From positions 1,860,001 to 1,924,000 of the forward strand of contig NZ_OZ032147.1 in the NCBI RefSeq assembly GCF_964026435.1: a stretch of 64,000 nt of DNA. Direction: 5' to 3'. The stretch is from Rickettsia endosymbiont of Gonocerus acuteangulatus (lineage in GTDB: Bacteria > Pseudomonadota > Alphaproteobacteria > Rickettsiales > Rickettsiaceae). Below, in pieces: positions 38,087 through 48,302 of this stretch. Positions within the stretch are counted from its first letter, which is position 1. Each line of letters starts with the position of its first letter. Made by a program: the position numbers and the translations under genes. Below the pieces are notes generated by a model. It saw only the letters and a program-made list of their open reading frames with translations, did no database searches and was not told where the DNA came from.

Positions 38087-38810
38087 TATAGCCGGAAAGT
38101 TAAAACTAGACAAAAATACAGCTTTGTGTATCAGTACAGAAAGTATATATAGATTTGTTTACACTTCTGCAGTAGCAGCTAAATTAAAGTTATATAGCTA
38201 TTTACCTTCTAAAAGATATAAAAGGCAAGAAAGAGGGAAGAGGCGTCAAAGGATCATTATACCACAAAGGATCTCAATACATCAGCGTGATGCAATAGCT
38301 ACGAAAAAGGTAGAAGTAGGGCATTTTGAGGCAGATCTTACATTTCATAAAGGTAATCAAAGTATGAATATTGGTGCACTGGTGGATAAAAAGAGTCAAA
38401 AGATTATTTTAGTGCTGAATAACTCCAAGAGAGCTACAACAGTTACCAATGGTTTTTTAAGAAAGATAAAAACTCTTCCAAATAGTGTGAGAAAGACTAT
38501 TACTATGGATAATGGCAAAGAGTTTGTGGGGCATGTTGCCTATAGACTATCTGGGTTTCAAACTTTCTTTTGTGATCCATACCGCCCTAGACAAAAAGCA
38601 TTAGTGGAAAAAATGAATTCTATGATTCATAGAATTTTACCTAAAAATACAGATATTACTACCGTTACACAAAGAGGTCTTGACAATGTTGCTGAGATTT
38701 TAAATAACATGCCAAGAAAGATTTTTGGTTATAAAACCCCCAATGAAATTTGGGCAGAAAATTTATAGGTTTTGTTCTACTTAGTCCTTGCATTTTCACT
38801 TGAATTTTCA

Positions 38811-39147
38811 TATTAATCATGTGATAAATCTAAATGATGCAGTAGGAAAAGAAATATTAGCCAGCTCTCCAGATAAAGCAATGGTGAATGAATCATTAGC
38901 AATGTTCATGCCATATGTTGAAGAAGAAGATATAGCTAATTATCCTGAATTTGAAAGGATATCAATACATTATAATAGGCAAAAACATGATAATTTAATT
39001 GTATGGTTATCAATAAGAGCAGTGATAAAGGAATTAGTTGCTACAACACATTACGAAGGCAATAAGAATTATTCTTCTAAAGATGCTCTAAATGAGTTAT
39101 TTATAATGCTTAATTATGATTTAAATCCTAATAAGAATGAGGGATGA
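38811..39147 (+). pseudogene. 3' fragment of an unidentified gene
   Basis: About 110 codons are open from the end of IS30-A7 to the TGA at 39145-39147. They include NESLAMFMPYVEEEDIANYP and a helical C-terminus ending NPNKNEG. The 5' end is replaced by IS30, so it has no natural start. The composition is helix-rich and soluble; I do not recognise the family. A short gap with a ribosome-binding-like AAGGAG and an aborted frame follows (39148-39252). Confidence 0.45.
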
Positions 39148-39252
39148 CAACATTCAAACAATTTAAAACTGAAGTAATACAATAGATAACAAGGAGATTG
39201 GGATGAGCAATACACTACCACCATAACCGGCAAAGAAAACTGTCGTTGCATA

Positions 39253-39412
39253 TAGTTGTGCATTTTTAGTTTGGGCATTTCTCAAAAGGACTGCAAATAC
39301 AATCGGTAAAACGGGTTACCAAATAAAGTTAGGGCTTTTAGATGACTATATGCAACAACAGCTGCGTTCTCCATCTTTACGATATTTAGAACCAAACATA
39401 GCGTAAGTTTTG
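39253..39412 (+). mobile_element. IS4/IS701-like 3' remnant (copy B7)
   Basis: The last 160 bases of a family-B element, from the codons of CAFLVWAFLKRT to the 16-bp right end CATAGCGTAAGTTTTG. The 5' part is missing. The 39413-39578 gap that follows holds only a short minus-strand coding remnant (LFEHQERLAEVIKENN) of unknown origin. Confidence 0.85.
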
Positions 39413-39578
39413 ATAATATAAAAGCTATAAAGTGCCAAATAATACAATTTAATTGAAAAACATTTACATCAAATCTATTCCAATAAATATGTTGTTTTCT
39501 TTTATTACTTCTGCTAGCCTTTCTTGGTGTTCAAAAAGTATATACTCATGTTAACAATCCCATATAGTAAGTGATTTT

Positions 39579-40871
39579 ATGCTATACGAAAAATTTGAAC
39601 ACAACATCAATAATTTAATAGGGGGTTTTGGCTTATCTAAAATAGCTATTGCGGTTTCTGGCGGTAGTGATTCCGTAGCACTGCTTTACCTTGCAAGTAT
39701 CTGGGCTAAAAAAAATAATATAGAGCTGTTTGTTTTATCGGTTGACCATAATTTAAGAGAGCAATCAAAGCAGGAAATTGAGTATATCCAAAATACTGCT
39801 AACGATTTAGGTTTTAAGTTTTATAGCCTTTTTTTCGATCATCAAAATAATTTTTCTAATTTACAGGAGCGAGCAAGAAAAGGACGTTATGATTTAATGA
39901 CTTCATTGTGCCAGAAGCTTGATATATTAGTTCTATTAACCGCTCACCATGAAGATGATTATATAGAAAATTTTTGCCTTAGATTAGAGCGTAAAAGCGG
40001 CGTATTCGGACTTAGCAGCAGCAGCGTAAACTGGCATAATAATACGCAAATAATTAGACCTCTGTTTAATATTCCTAAAAGCGAATTAGTAAACTATTTA
40101 GTTACAAATAATATTAAATGGTTTGAAGATCAATCAAATTTATCGACTAAATATAGACGTAATACTATTCGGCTGAAATTAGCTAAAGAGGAAGATTATA
40201 TTAAAGATGATATAATTACTGAGCAGATTAAAGTTAATGAATTAGTAGAAAATAAGTTTAAACCGGAATTAATATCCGCAATAGCCGTATCGGTAAAGAT
40301 ATCTGAATATGGCTTTGCTTTTCTTGATTTAATTAAATTTAGCGGATTTTCACAAGAAGTACGAGTGCAGCTAATTAACTTTTTATTGATAATAATTAGC
40401 GGACAGCAACGCTCGGCTCGTTTCTATTCGGTAGAGCCTATTTTAAAATTAATTACGCAAAGTTTGGATTTTAAAAATACTTTGCATGGTTGCGTAATTA
40501 AGCGTATGCAAAATGAATTATTAATATATCGGGAGTTTGGTAAAAAGCTACCAGAAAGTAAGTTATTATTAGATAAGCAGGTTGTTTGGGATAATCGTTT
40601 CCGTATTACAAAAAATCATGACATAGAAAATTGTGTAGCAACATATTTATCGCTAGAAGATTATAAAATAATCAAGAAAGAACTAGATCTAGAAGTTTTA
40701 AAAAACCTATCTTGTGGAAACCACAATGCGATTTTATTTACCTTACCTATTATTAAAATACTTGAAAAAGTTGTAGCAATACCACATATATCGTACTATG
40801 ATAACGACATAAAGAGTTTTAACGTCTCTTTTGCTCCGGATTTTACATCTCGTTTTACACATTTTTACTGA
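39579..40871 (+). CDS. tilS: tRNA(Ile)-lysidine synthetase
   Basis: A 430-residue PP-loop ATPase that converts C34 of the AUA-reading isoleucine tRNA to lysidine. The PP-loop [16 protein letters not shown] is at residues 22-37. [16 protein letters not shown] and [11 protein letters not shown] are family blocks, and YRRNTIRL is the tRNA-contacting segment. The C-terminal part is divergent, as usual. The gene directly precedes ftsH, with a strong hairpin between. Confidence 0.93.
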   Translation: MLYEKFEHNINNLIGGFGLSKIAIAVSGGSDSVALLYLASIWAKKNNIELFVLSVDHNLREQSKQEIEYIQNTANDLGFKFYSLFFDHQNNFSNLQERARKGRYDLMTSLCQKLDILVLLTAHHEDDYIENFCLRLERKSGVFGLSSSSVNWHNNTQIIRPLFNIPKSELVNYLVTNNIKWFEDQSNLSTKYRRNTIRLKLAKEEDYIKDDIITEQIKVNELVENKFKPELISAIAVSVKISEYGFAFLDLIKFSGFSQEVRVQLINFLLIIISGQQRSARFYSVEPILKLITQSLDFKNTLHGCVIKRMQNELLIYREFGKKLPESKLLLDKQVVWDNRFRITKNHDIENCVATYLSLEDYKIIKKELDLEVLKNLSCGNHNAILFTLPIIKILEKVVAIPHISYYDNDIKSFNVSFAPDFTSRFTHFY

Positions 40872-40903
40872 GTCAGTTAATTAAACTGGTAAAAATGTTT
40901 TTG
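40860..40903 (+). terminator. Hairpin at the end of tilS
   Basis: CATTTTTAC (40860-40868) pairs with GTAAAAATG (40889-40897), enclosing an inner stem CAGTT/AACTG and followed by TTTTTG. The stop codon of tilS lies inside the hairpin. It probably acts as a terminator or attenuator before ftsH. Confidence 0.6.
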
Positions 40904-40938
40904 TTTATAATTAATGATTTTTGTTAGGTTTTGTATCA

Positions 40939-42855
40939 ATGAATAATCAAGGTAAAAATATTATAGTTTGGGCAGTAATTTTTGTTTTTGTAATACTGCT
41001 TTTCAATGTTTTTCAGTCTGACGGGTTATTTAGCAGTAAAAATAATATATCTTTCTCAGAATTTTTAACAAAAGTCGATGAGAAAACTGTTAACTCGGTT
41101 AAAATTCAAGGAAGAATAATAGAAGGAACTTCAAATGATGGTTCTAGTTTTAGTACTTACGCTCCTGATTATCCTGATTTAGTAAATCGTCTAAATAATA
41201 ATGACGTTAATATAGAAGTCGTTCCGCCTGAAACAAGAATGAACACCTTTTTAAGCTTCTTAATTTCTTGGTTTCCGATGCTTTTATTAATCGGTGTTTG
41301 GGTTTTCTTTATGCGACAAATGCATGGCGGCGGTAAAGCTATGGGGTTTGGTAAATCTAAAGCCAAACTTTTGTCGGATAAGGGTCCAAAAATAACTTTC
41401 AAAGATGTAGCTGGTATTGACGAAGCAAAAGACGAATTAACCGAAATAGTAGATTTTTTAAGAGACCCTAGCAAGTTCCAAAAGCTTGGCGGTAAAATAC
41501 CGAAAGGTTGTTTGCTTATAGGTCCACCAGGAACAGGTAAGACGCTACTTGCTAAGGCAATTGCCGGCGAGGCTAACGTACCATTTTTTAGCATCTCTGG
41601 TTCTGATTTCGTTGAGATGTTTGTAGGCGTTGGTGCTAGCCGTGTGCGTGATATGTTTGAGCAGGGCAAGCGTAATGCCCCTTGTATTATCTTTATTGAT
41701 GAGATCGATGCTGTAGGTCGCCATAGAGGTATTGGTATGGGCGGCGGCAATGATGAGCGTGAGCAAACCCTGAATCAGATGTTAGTTGAGATGGACGGGT
41801 TTGAAGCAAACGAAGGAGTTGTGATTATTGCAGCTACCAACCGCCCTGACGTACTTGATAACGCTTTATTAAGACCAGGTAGGTTCGATAGGCAAATTAC
41901 TGTCTCAAATCCTGATATTGATGGACGAGAAAAAATACTACAAGTGCATTTAAAGAAAGTAAAATACAGCACTAAAATCGTACCAAGAATTATTGCCAGA
42001 GGAACACCAGGATTTTCTGGTGCTGAACTTGCTAATTTAGTTAATGAAGCTGCTCTTATTGCTGCAAGGCGTAATAAAAAAGAAGTAGAAATGCATGATT
42101 TGGAAGAAGCAAAAGATAAGGTCATGATGGGGGTTGAGCGTCGCTCAATGATTATGTCTGACGAGCAGAAAAAATTAACTGCATATCATGAGGGAGGGCA
42201 TGCTTTAGTTGGTTTATACTGTCCCGCTTCTGATCCTATTCATAAAGCTACGATTATTCCACGTGGTAGGGCTCTTGGTATGGTTATGAGATTACCAGAA
42301 AATGATCGTTTTTCAATGCCACGTGATAAGATGGAGGCAGATATTGCGGTAGCCATGGCTGGTAGAGTAGCTGAAGAAATTATATTTGGTAAAGAAAAGG
42401 TAACTTCAGGGGCATCATCAGATATAAAGATGGCAACCAGAATGGCAAAGGCAATGGTTACCGATTGGGGGCTTAGCGATAAGGTCGGTCCTGTATATCA
42501 CGGAAGTGCTAGTGAAGATATGTATACTAATAGAAATAGTTCTAGTGATAGATCGGAAAGTACTTCAGAGTTAATAGATGAAGAAGTAAAGAAAATTGTT
42601 ACTACCGGCTATGATTTAGCAAAAGACATTTTAACTAAGCACCTAGATCAACTTCATATACTTGCTAAAGCCTTAATAGAATATGAAACATTATCAGGTC
42701 AGCAAATCAAAAATTTACTTAGCAGCAGACAGCTAGACTCTGAAGAAGAAAATAACTTTCCTTTTGGTGCGGCATCATCTACCATAAAAATAGCCGAAGA
42801 AAAAGACCTTAAGAAAGCAAAACCAATTAAAGCTAAAAAGGAAGATAAAAGCTAA
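40939..42855 (+). CDS. ftsH: ATP-dependent zinc metalloprotease FtsH
   Basis: 638 residues from the ATG at 40939; a TTG 18 bases earlier is a less likely start. It has two N-terminal membrane helices (about 8-24 and 105-124) and an AAA domain with Walker [14 protein letters not shown], Walker [13 protein letters not shown] and the second region of homology [12 protein letters not shown]. The zinc-protease motif is HEGGH. The pore motif [15 protein letters not shown] is present. It degrades membrane and regulatory proteins as a hexamer. Length and domains are complete. Confidence 0.95.
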   Translation: MNNQGKNIIVWAVIFVFVILLFNVFQSDGLFSSKNNISFSEFLTKVDEKTVNSVKIQGRIIEGTSNDGSSFSTYAPDYPDLVNRLNNNDVNIEVVPPETRMNTFLSFLISWFPMLLLIGVWVFFMRQMHGGGKAMGFGKSKAKLLSDKGPKITFKDVAGIDEAKDELTEIVDFLRDPSKFQKLGGKIPKGCLLIGPPGTGKTLLAKAIAGEANVPFFSISGSDFVEMFVGVGASRVRDMFEQGKRNAPCIIFIDEIDAVGRHRGIGMGGGNDEREQTLNQMLVEMDGFEANEGVVIIAATNRPDVLDNALLRPGRFDRQITVSNPDIDGREKILQVHLKKVKYSTKIVPRIIARGTPGFSGAELANLVNEAALIAARRNKKEVEMHDLEEAKDKVMMGVERRSMIMSDEQKKLTAYHEGGHALVGLYCPASDPIHKATIIPRGRALGMVMRLPENDRFSMPRDKMEADIAVAMAGRVAEEIIFGKEKVTSGASSDIKMATRMAKAMVTDWGLSDKVGPVYHGSASEDMYTNRNSSSDRSESTSELIDEEVKKIVTTGYDLAKDILTKHLDQLHILAKALIEYETLSGQQIKNLLSSRQLDSEEENNFPFGAASSTIKIAEEKDLKKAKPIKAKKEDKS

Positions 42856-42878
42856 TAAATGTAGTTTTGGGAATTCAA

Positions 42879-43812
42879 ATGTATAAGTTTATAGATTTAT
42901 TTTGCGGTATTGGTGGTTTTAGAAAGGCTCTTGAAAGCAAGAATCTTGAGTGTGTTTTTTCATCTGACATAGATAAGGATGTACAAGAGGCATATAAAAG
43001 AAATTTTGGTGATAAACCACATGGTGACATTACTGAGATACCGGCAAATAAAATTCCTAAACATGATATCTTATGTGCTGGCTTCCCTTGTCAATCTTTT
43101 AGTATTTCAGGTAAAAGAGGTGGTATAGAAGATAATAACGGCAAACTATTTTATGAAATAATAAGAATAGCACAATATCATAAACCTTATATATTATTGC
43201 TCGAGAATGTAAAAAACATTCTGAATATTGATAACAGAAATGTAATTAAAATCATAGATCAAAAATTAGAAGAAATTGGTTATAAGGTATATAGACATAT
43301 ATTAAATGCTTCTCTATTTGGCGTGCCGCAAGCTCGAAAAAGGGTTTATTTTGTTTGCTTACGAAAAGACTTTAGTAGTGAATATAATCTAAAATATATA
43401 AAACCAAAAGAATCATATGAAAATGTTTTTCTCAATGATATTTTAGAGAAAGATATTGATAAGAATTTATATATTTGATAGAAGTGATATTGTTTTAAAT
43501 GCTAATTCTGTTGAGAAGCAGTTAAAACCAATTAGAATAGGACAAGTTAATAAAGGTGGTCAAGGTGAGAGGATTTATAGTCCTTTCGGTCATTCTATTA
43601 CTTTATCAGCTTTTGGGGGCGGTGTTGGTGCTAGAACAAGTCTATATTATATAAATGGTAGAGTAAGAAGATTATCAATTAATGAATGTAAATCTTTAAT
43701 GGGTTTTCCTAAAGATCATTATGTTGCAGATGGTTTAAAGGGCTATAGACAACTAGGTAATGCAGTAATTCCACAAATAGTAGCAAATATTTATGACTCA
43801 ATTAGTGAGTAA
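42879..43812 (+). pseudogene. C5 cytosine DNA methyltransferase, frameshifted
   Basis: Motif I FIDLFCGIGGF is at the start, motif IV GFPCQSFSISGKRGG contains the catalytic Cys, motif VI is LLLENVKN and motif VIII QARKRVYFV. Motifs IX-X (LSINECKSLMGFP, RQLGNAVIPQIV) are in a second frame. The frames break near 43470 (first frame stops at 43478). All catalytic blocks survive, so decay is recent. It is the modification half of a type II restriction-modification system; the restriction-gene remnant overlaps its end. Its place between ftsH and sdhB suggests horizontal insertion into a core locus. Confidence 0.82.
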
Positions 43813-44651
43813 TAGAAATGCATATATAGGCAAAGATGCTGAACTGCTTTTAAGAATAGTATTGTTAATCATTCTGACATAATTGATAAAGTTAGAGATA
43901 TTTTTGGAATAAAAGGTAGTTTTTTACACGCTATTAATCGGCATGTACGCAGAAAAATCTGATGTTAAAATAGGTTTTAGTTGTGGTCATAATATAGATG
44001 TAAGTATTAAAGCGTATAAAAAAGCATTTGCGTATAATCAGCTTACAAGAGCATCAATAAGTAATTTTTGTAAAGTATTTAATTTAGATTGCCTAGATTA
44101 TTTACAGAACCAAATAATCAATAAATCAAAAAATGTTAAATCAAATCTAATTCCATTAGAAGAACAAGAAAAAATATTATCAATTTTCCAGCCTATTGCT
44201 AAAGAAATAGTTAAATGGTCATTTTCAAATGAAGATTAGAGAGTTGTTAGTTTTATACCAGAGAGAAGAAAATTTAATGCGTATATATGCAATGAAAGAT
44301 ATTCTCAAATCTTTAAATTATGATATTATTCAAAACTTACGCTATGTTATAGCAAATATGCTAAAAACTCTTATTACACAGCAATGTTTTATAGTGAAGC
44401 ACTTCATAATATCCCTTAATTCATGGGCATTATATCAAACATAGCGTAAGTTTTGTATTTTTACAAATAAAGGTAATATTATTATAGGTAATTATATCGT
44501 AATTCAGAGAAAAGGTGGTAATGGTTCTTTAAGCAAAACAATTCCTAAAGATTCAATTAAGCACCCCGGTAATAACATTCAATTAAAGATTAAAGATTTT
44601 GTTGATGGTATGAAAGATTATGAATTAACTAATTATTTCGTTAAATTTTAA
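43793..44651 (+). pseudogene. Probable type II restriction endonuclease remnant with MITE insertion
   Basis: It begins ATG at 43793, overlapping the methyltransferase end, and can be followed through several frames: MTQLVSNRNAYIGKDAEL; NSIVNHSDIIDKVRDIFG; MYAEKSDVKIGFSCGHNID (43943-44239, the longest open part); then LLVLYQREENLMRIYAMKD up to the MITE at 44331. After the MITE comes FTNKGNIIIGNYIVIQRKGG and the end NYFVKF. At least two frameshifts and the MITE kill it. The endonuclease assignment comes from its place directly after a C5 methyltransferase and the IVIQRKGGNG-type segment. The target site is unknown. Confidence 0.6.
44331..44455. repeat. 125-bp MITE with family-B ends (copy 2)
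   Basis: It is identical to the copies at 713 (reverse) and 53415. It is flanked by a perfect 4-bp duplication TATT (44327-44330, 44456-44459); removing it and one TATT restores an in-frame junction in the restriction-gene remnant. The 20 bases at its right end, CAAACATAGCGTAAGTTTTG, equal the right end of family-B elements. Confidence 0.92.
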
Positions 44652-44663
44652 AAGAGTACTTAA

Positions 44664-45449
44664 ATGGCAGAGTTAAGGTTACCGCCAAATTCAGTTGTAA
44701 AAAAAGGTAAGGAACATAAAGCAAAAGGTGATGTATCTAATCTTAGAAAAATAAAAATTTATAGATATGATCCTGAGCTTGATGAGAATCCTACTATTGA
44801 TAGTTTTGAAATAGATTTAAGCAAAACCGGTCCAATGGTCTTGGACGCTTTAATTAAAATCAAAAACGAAATTGATTCTACTATGACTTTTAGACGTTCT
44901 TGTCGTGAGGGAATTTGTGGTAGTTGTGCAATGAATATTGATGGCACAAATACTTTAGCATGTATTAAGCCTATAGAAGAAATTTCAGGCGATATTAAAA
45001 TCTATCCACTTCCTCATATGAAAGTGGTGAAAGATCTAGTACCTGATATGTCGCAATTTTATGCACAATATGAATCTATAGAGCCATGGCTTAAAACCGA
45101 TAGTCCTGCTCCATCCAACGCTGAAAGATTGCAGTCGATTAAAGATCGAGAGAAGTTTGACGGATTATATGAATGTATATTATGTGCATGCTGTTCTACT
45201 TCTTGCCCTAGCTATTGGTGGAATGGGGATAAATATTTAGGTCCTGCAATTTTACTTCAGGCATATAGATGGATTGCCGACTCACGGGATGATCATACAG
45301 GTGAGCGTCTAGAGGCGTTAGAAGATCTGTTCAAGCTCTATAGATGTCATACGATCATGAATTGTACTAAAACCTGTCCGAAAGGTCTAAATCCTGCTAA
45401 GGCTATTTCTGAGATAAAAGGTCTAATTGTTGAGCGACACGGAGTGTGA
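44664..45449 (+). CDS. sdhB: Succinate dehydrogenase iron-sulfur subunit
   Basis: 261 residues. The N-terminal plant-type ferredoxin domain has [18 protein letters not shown] and NTLACI as ligands of the 2Fe-2S cluster. The C-terminal domain has [16 protein letters not shown] and [17 protein letters not shown] for the 4Fe-4S and 3Fe-4S clusters. It passes electrons from SdhA to ubiquinone in complex II. Complete; the next feature is a classic terminator. Confidence 0.95.
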   Translation: MAELRLPPNSVVKKGKEHKAKGDVSNLRKIKIYRYDPELDENPTIDSFEIDLSKTGPMVLDALIKIKNEIDSTMTFRRSCREGICGSCAMNIDGTNTLACIKPIEEISGDIKIYPLPHMKVVKDLVPDMSQFYAQYESIEPWLKTDSPAPSNAERLQSIKDREKFDGLYECILCACCSTSCPSYWWNGDKYLGPAILLQAYRWIADSRDDHTGERLEALEDLFKLYRCHTIMNCTKTCPKGLNPAKAISEIKGLIVERHGV

Positions 45450-45498
45450 TTTTCGTTTAAAACGTCATTGCGAGGAAATTACGAAGTAAGGAAGTATG

Positions 45499-45523
45499 AA
45501 AAATGCTAATTTATAGCATTTTT
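45499..45523 (+). terminator. Intrinsic terminator after sdhB
   Basis: AAAAATGCTA-ATTTA-TAGCATTTTT is a perfect 10-bp stem with a 5-base loop and T-rich tail, 50 bases after the sdhB stop. It sits inside a palindromic-element-like sequence (CGTCATTGCGAGG ... CTGGATTGCCACG). Confidence 0.8.
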
Positions 45524-45630
45524 TATTATTTTTTCTGGATTGCCACGCTCATTTCATTCGCATAGCTCAGACGACTCTCGATCCATGCGGGCAGAACTAA
45601 TCACTCCCCATTAATCAGTTTTTTAAAGTA

Positions 45631-46740
45631 CAAAACTTACGCTATGAGTAAAAAAGTGATAAATTATTGTAAAAATAATTAAACATGTCAAAGAGGATAA
45701 AGTTGCAAGCAATACCAATTAATAGGACAGATTATTGTCAATTTTTAATAGTTAGCCAAAAGAATTATAGTTTAACCTACTACGTTGAACATGCAAAGAA
45801 ATGTAGTCATGATGTTATTAATAGATTTTTAAGGAATGAAAAATATACACCTTCTTTGTTATGGGAACACATCAAGAATGATGTTATTTTTTCATCTAAT
45901 GGATATACAATATTTGATGATACGGTTTCAAATAAAAGGAATACGAAGCAAATAGAAATTGCAAGATCGCAGTACAGTGGAGCTACAGGTAGAGTTACTA
46001 AAGGTATAGGAGTAGTGAGTCTGGTATATTATAACCCTGATATTAATAAGTTTTGGGTAATAGATTATCGAATTTTTGCACCTGATCATGATGGAGCAAC
46101 AAAACTAGAACACCTATTAAACATGTTAAATAATGCTGTTTATAGCAAGAAGATTCCTTTTCAAACAGTACTTTTTGACACATGGTATTCTACACACAAA
46201 ATTATGCAACATGTTGACTCTCTGGGGAAATATTATTATGCCCCTATTAAAGCCAATAGAAACGTTAGTAAAACACACGATTCTAAACCTTATAAAGCTG
46301 TAAAAGAGTTGACATTTTCAGATGAAGAGATCAGGCATGGAGTAGAGATTCATATAAAGGGCTTTGCTAAAAATAAGCATGTTAATTTGTTTAAATTTAC
46401 TGTTTCTACCAACAGAGTTGAGTATGTTGTTACCAATAACAAAACTCACAAATCTTCTAAAGCTGCACAAGATGAGTGTGGCTTTCGATGGGTAATTGAG
46501 AGCATGCACAGAGAAATTAAGCAACTTACTGGGATAGAACGTTGTCAATGCAGGAAACAGCGTATTCAACGTAATCATATTAGTTGGGCATTTTTAGTTT
46601 GGGCATTTCTCAAAAGGACTGCAAATACAATCGGTAAAACGGTTTACCAAATAAAGTTAGGGCTTTTAGATGACTATATGCAACAACAGCTGCGTTCTCC
46701 ATCTTTACGATATTTAGAACCAAACATAGCGTAAGTTTTG
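45631..46740 (+). mobile_element. IS4/IS701-like element (copy B6), complete
   Basis: A 1110-bp element with both inverted ends. The flanks (AGTA left, TTAT right) do not match; the right flank is an IS5-type fragment. It is another junction without a target duplication. Confidence 0.9.
45685..46734 (+). CDS. IS4/IS701-like DDE transposase (B6)
   Basis: A complete 349-residue transposase with all three catalytic segments (FDDTV, LFDTWYSTH, WVIESMHREIKQ). Minor changes are TYYVEHAKK and DTVSNKRN. It is close to B5. Confidence 0.9.
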   Translation: MSKRIKLQAIPINRTDYCQFLIVSQKNYSLTYYVEHAKKCSHDVINRFLRNEKYTPSLLWEHIKNDVIFSSNGYTIFDDTVSNKRNTKQIEIARSQYSGATGRVTKGIGVVSLVYYNPDINKFWVIDYRIFAPDHDGATKLEHLLNMLNNAVYSKKIPFQTVLFDTWYSTHKIMQHVDSLGKYYYAPIKANRNVSKTHDSKPYKAVKELTFSDEEIRHGVEIHIKGFAKNKHVNLFKFTVSTNRVEYVVTNNKTHKSSKAAQDECGFRWVIESMHREIKQLTGIERCQCRKQRIQRNHISWAFLVWAFLKRTANTIGKTVYQIKLGLLDDYMQQQLRSPSLRYLEPNIA

Positions 46741-46891
46741 TTATATCTCGGCTTATCTATTTTTCTTGGCAAACCTGTTTTTGTTCTTTCTTTGTATGGC
46801 ATTTTTAATTTATAACTTATCTATTCCAGAATATTATATGGTATTCTCTACATACTACCCTTCCTTTTTTATTACCCTTCCGAACAAAGCC
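46741..46891 (-). pseudogene. IS5-type element, 5' fragment
   Basis: Read on the minus strand it starts with the terminus GGCTTTGTTCGGAAGGG and, after about 90 bases, the first codons of a transposase (MPYKERTKTGLPRKIDKPRY). It is then cut by B6. The same sequence occurs at 53660-53881. The GGCTTTGTT end is typical of IS5/IS903-like elements. Confidence 0.65.
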
Positions 46892-46896
46892 GGTCA

Positions 46897-47283
46897 GAAT
46901 ATAAGGGGAATATAGAGCATCATGCTTTTGAATTATTTCTAAGTATCGAAGGTATAGAGCATACTACTACTAAAGCATATTCTTCACAAACAAACGGCAT
47001 GTGTGAGCGTTTTAATAAAACTATGAAACAAGAATTCTTTGATACAGCAATGCGGAAAAAGATTTATACAGATCTTGATGACCTACAATTAGATCTTGAT
47101 ATCTGGCTAGAGTATTTCAATAATGAAAGACCTCATTCTGGTAAATATTGTTATGGAAAAACTCCTATGCAAACTTTTAAGGATAGTAAGAAATTAGCTG
47201 TTGAAAAGAATAATGAAATCTTGTATCTTGATTATATATCTGACAGTCAAAACTTAACTGACAATCAGGTGCAAAATTTATAG
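46897..47283 (+). pseudogene. IS481/IS3-type transposase, C-terminal fragment
   Basis: The open frame from 46897 encodes the last part of an rve-type integrase core: EHTTTKAYSSQTNGMCERF (catalytic Glu), then WLEYFNNERPHSGKYCYGKTPM, ending DNQVQNL. The 5' part, with both Asp residues, is absent. A possible element end, TGTCTGTAAGATC, follows the stop. Confidence 0.75.
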
Positions 47284-47431
47284 TGTCTGTAAGATCAAAT
47301 CTTGACTTCTACACTTAATTTATGATATAGAAGCTTATCCTAATGATATGTATGTAACAACTATTCTAAGTAAGTAAAAGATTTATGTTACAATCTTGAA
47401 TGTTTTAAGGCAATAATTTATGAAATTATAA

Positions 47432-47581
47432 ATGATCAAGAATGCCTTGAAATTTAAAAAAAATCTAAGATTGACAGATAAAAAACAATTATTAAAAATC
47501 CTTAACATTATAGATGATAAATCTGGGTCTCATCATTTAATAGTTAAAGAAATAAAACAAGAATTAGAGCAATTAACGTAG
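47432..47581 (+). CDS. Possible small protein (49 residues)
   Basis: An open frame starting MIKNALKFKKNLRLTDKKQL. It is basic, predicted helical, and without homology that I recognise. It is the only coding candidate in the 47284-47615 gap. No strong ribosome-binding site is visible, so it may be non-coding or the remnant of a longer gene. Confidence 0.3.
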   Translation: MIKNALKFKKNLRLTDKKQLLKILNIIDDKSGSHHLIVKEIKQELEQLT

Positions 47582-47615
47582 AAAGTTAGGTAAATTTATC
47601 TGACTTGACTTATTA

Positions 47616-47846
47616 CTAAATTACAATGGTTTTTATCGTAATTGCATGAAGTTTTTTATTTAATACCTCAGATAGAGCATTTTTTACTAGTTTATGTTGA
47701 TTAATTAAAGTAAGTCCTTTAAACTGTATATCTGATAATTCTAATGCATAATGGTCTTGATCACCTACTAAATCGGTAATTTTAATTACACCATTTGGAA
47801 AAGATTTTTTGAGTATTTTTTCTAATTCTTCTGCAGATATTGCCAT
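47616..47846 (-). CDS. BolA-family protein
   Basis: A 76-residue BolA/IbaG-type protein, a partner of monothiol glutaredoxins in iron-sulfur trafficking. Its features are the helix-turn-strand order, the invariant His in LINQHKLVKNALSE around residue 50, and LHAITIKT near the end. The BolA versus IbaG subgroup is not resolved. Divergent from rsfS with a 119-base gap. Confidence 0.85.
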   Translation of the reverse strand: MAISAEELEKILKKSFPNGVIKITDLVGDQDHYALELSDIQFKGLTLINQHKLVKNALSEVLNKKLHAITIKTIVI

Positions 47847-47850
47847 TATT

Positions 47851-47892
47851 TTATTAATTAATATATAATATATACGTTATTAATTAATATAT
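47851..47892. promoter_or_regulatory. 16-bp direct repeat in the bolA-rsfS divergent promoter
   Basis: TTATTAATTAATATAT occurs exactly at 47851-47866 and 47877-47892, a 26-bp period. Each contains the palindrome ATTAAT. It may be a regulator-binding pair or simply AT-rich promoter sequence. Confidence 0.35.
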
Positions 47893-47965
47893 TATCTATA
47901 GAGTTCTATTGATAATAATGATTCTTGCGAATATAATTAATACTAAAATAATATATTACAGTAAT

Positions 47966-48292
47966 ATGAAAAAAGAAAGCGAAGAACTAAAATTATTTAT
48001 TTTAGAATGTCTAAATGAAAAGAAAGCAGAAGATATCGATGTAATTGACTTGAGTGGTAAAAATAAGATAGCTGATTATATTATATTTGCTAACGGTAGG
48101 TCAACTAAGAATGTTGGAGCAATAGCTGAATATGTGGCATTAGAGTTAAAAAATAAAGCCGGTATAAGCACTAATATAGAAGGGCTTGGTAAATCAGAGT
48201 GGGTACTAATAGACGCAGGTACTATTTTGGTTAATATCTTTTATCCTGAAGCAAGAACACATTTTAAACTTGAAGAAATTTGGAAAAAATAA
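47966..48292 (+). CDS. rsfS: Ribosome silencing factor RsfS
   Basis: About 108 residues from the ATG at 47966; upstream in-frame ATGs add a hydrophobic, unconserved leader. Family blocks are DIDVIDLSGKNKIADYIIFANGRST, the core of the RsfS/Iojap fold, and GKSEWVLIDAGTILVNIF near the end. RsfS binds ribosomal protein L14 and keeps subunits apart during starvation. kefB follows 10 bases later. Confidence 0.88.
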   Translation: MKKESEELKLFILECLNEKKAEDIDVIDLSGKNKIADYIIFANGRSTKNVGAIAEYVALELKNKAGISTNIEGLGKSEWVLIDAGTILVNIFYPEARTHFKLEEIWKK

Positions 48293-48302
48293 ATATTTTT
48301 AA

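Larger units (their letters stand above)
37093..38798 (+). pseudogene. IS30 element remnant (copy A7), split by IS630-D2
   Basis: The 5' third is cut off by B5. A short piece (37093-37139) carries a nonsense change (AAATAG for AAATGG). After IS630-D2 the remainder (38087-38798) is open from about 38124 to 38768 and includes the full DDE core. A second IS30-like terminus (CTTGAATTTTCA) directly follows the true end at 38799-38810, hinting at a tandem or deleted IS30. Confidence 0.8.

Noticed and set aside
41169-42125. Long antisense frames within ftsH
   Set aside because: Low-complexity shadows of a well-supported gene on the other strand.
43793-43850. Programmed frameshift considered for the methyltransferase and following gene
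   Set aside because: No slippery site fits and the downstream gene has several independent frame breaks, which points to decay.
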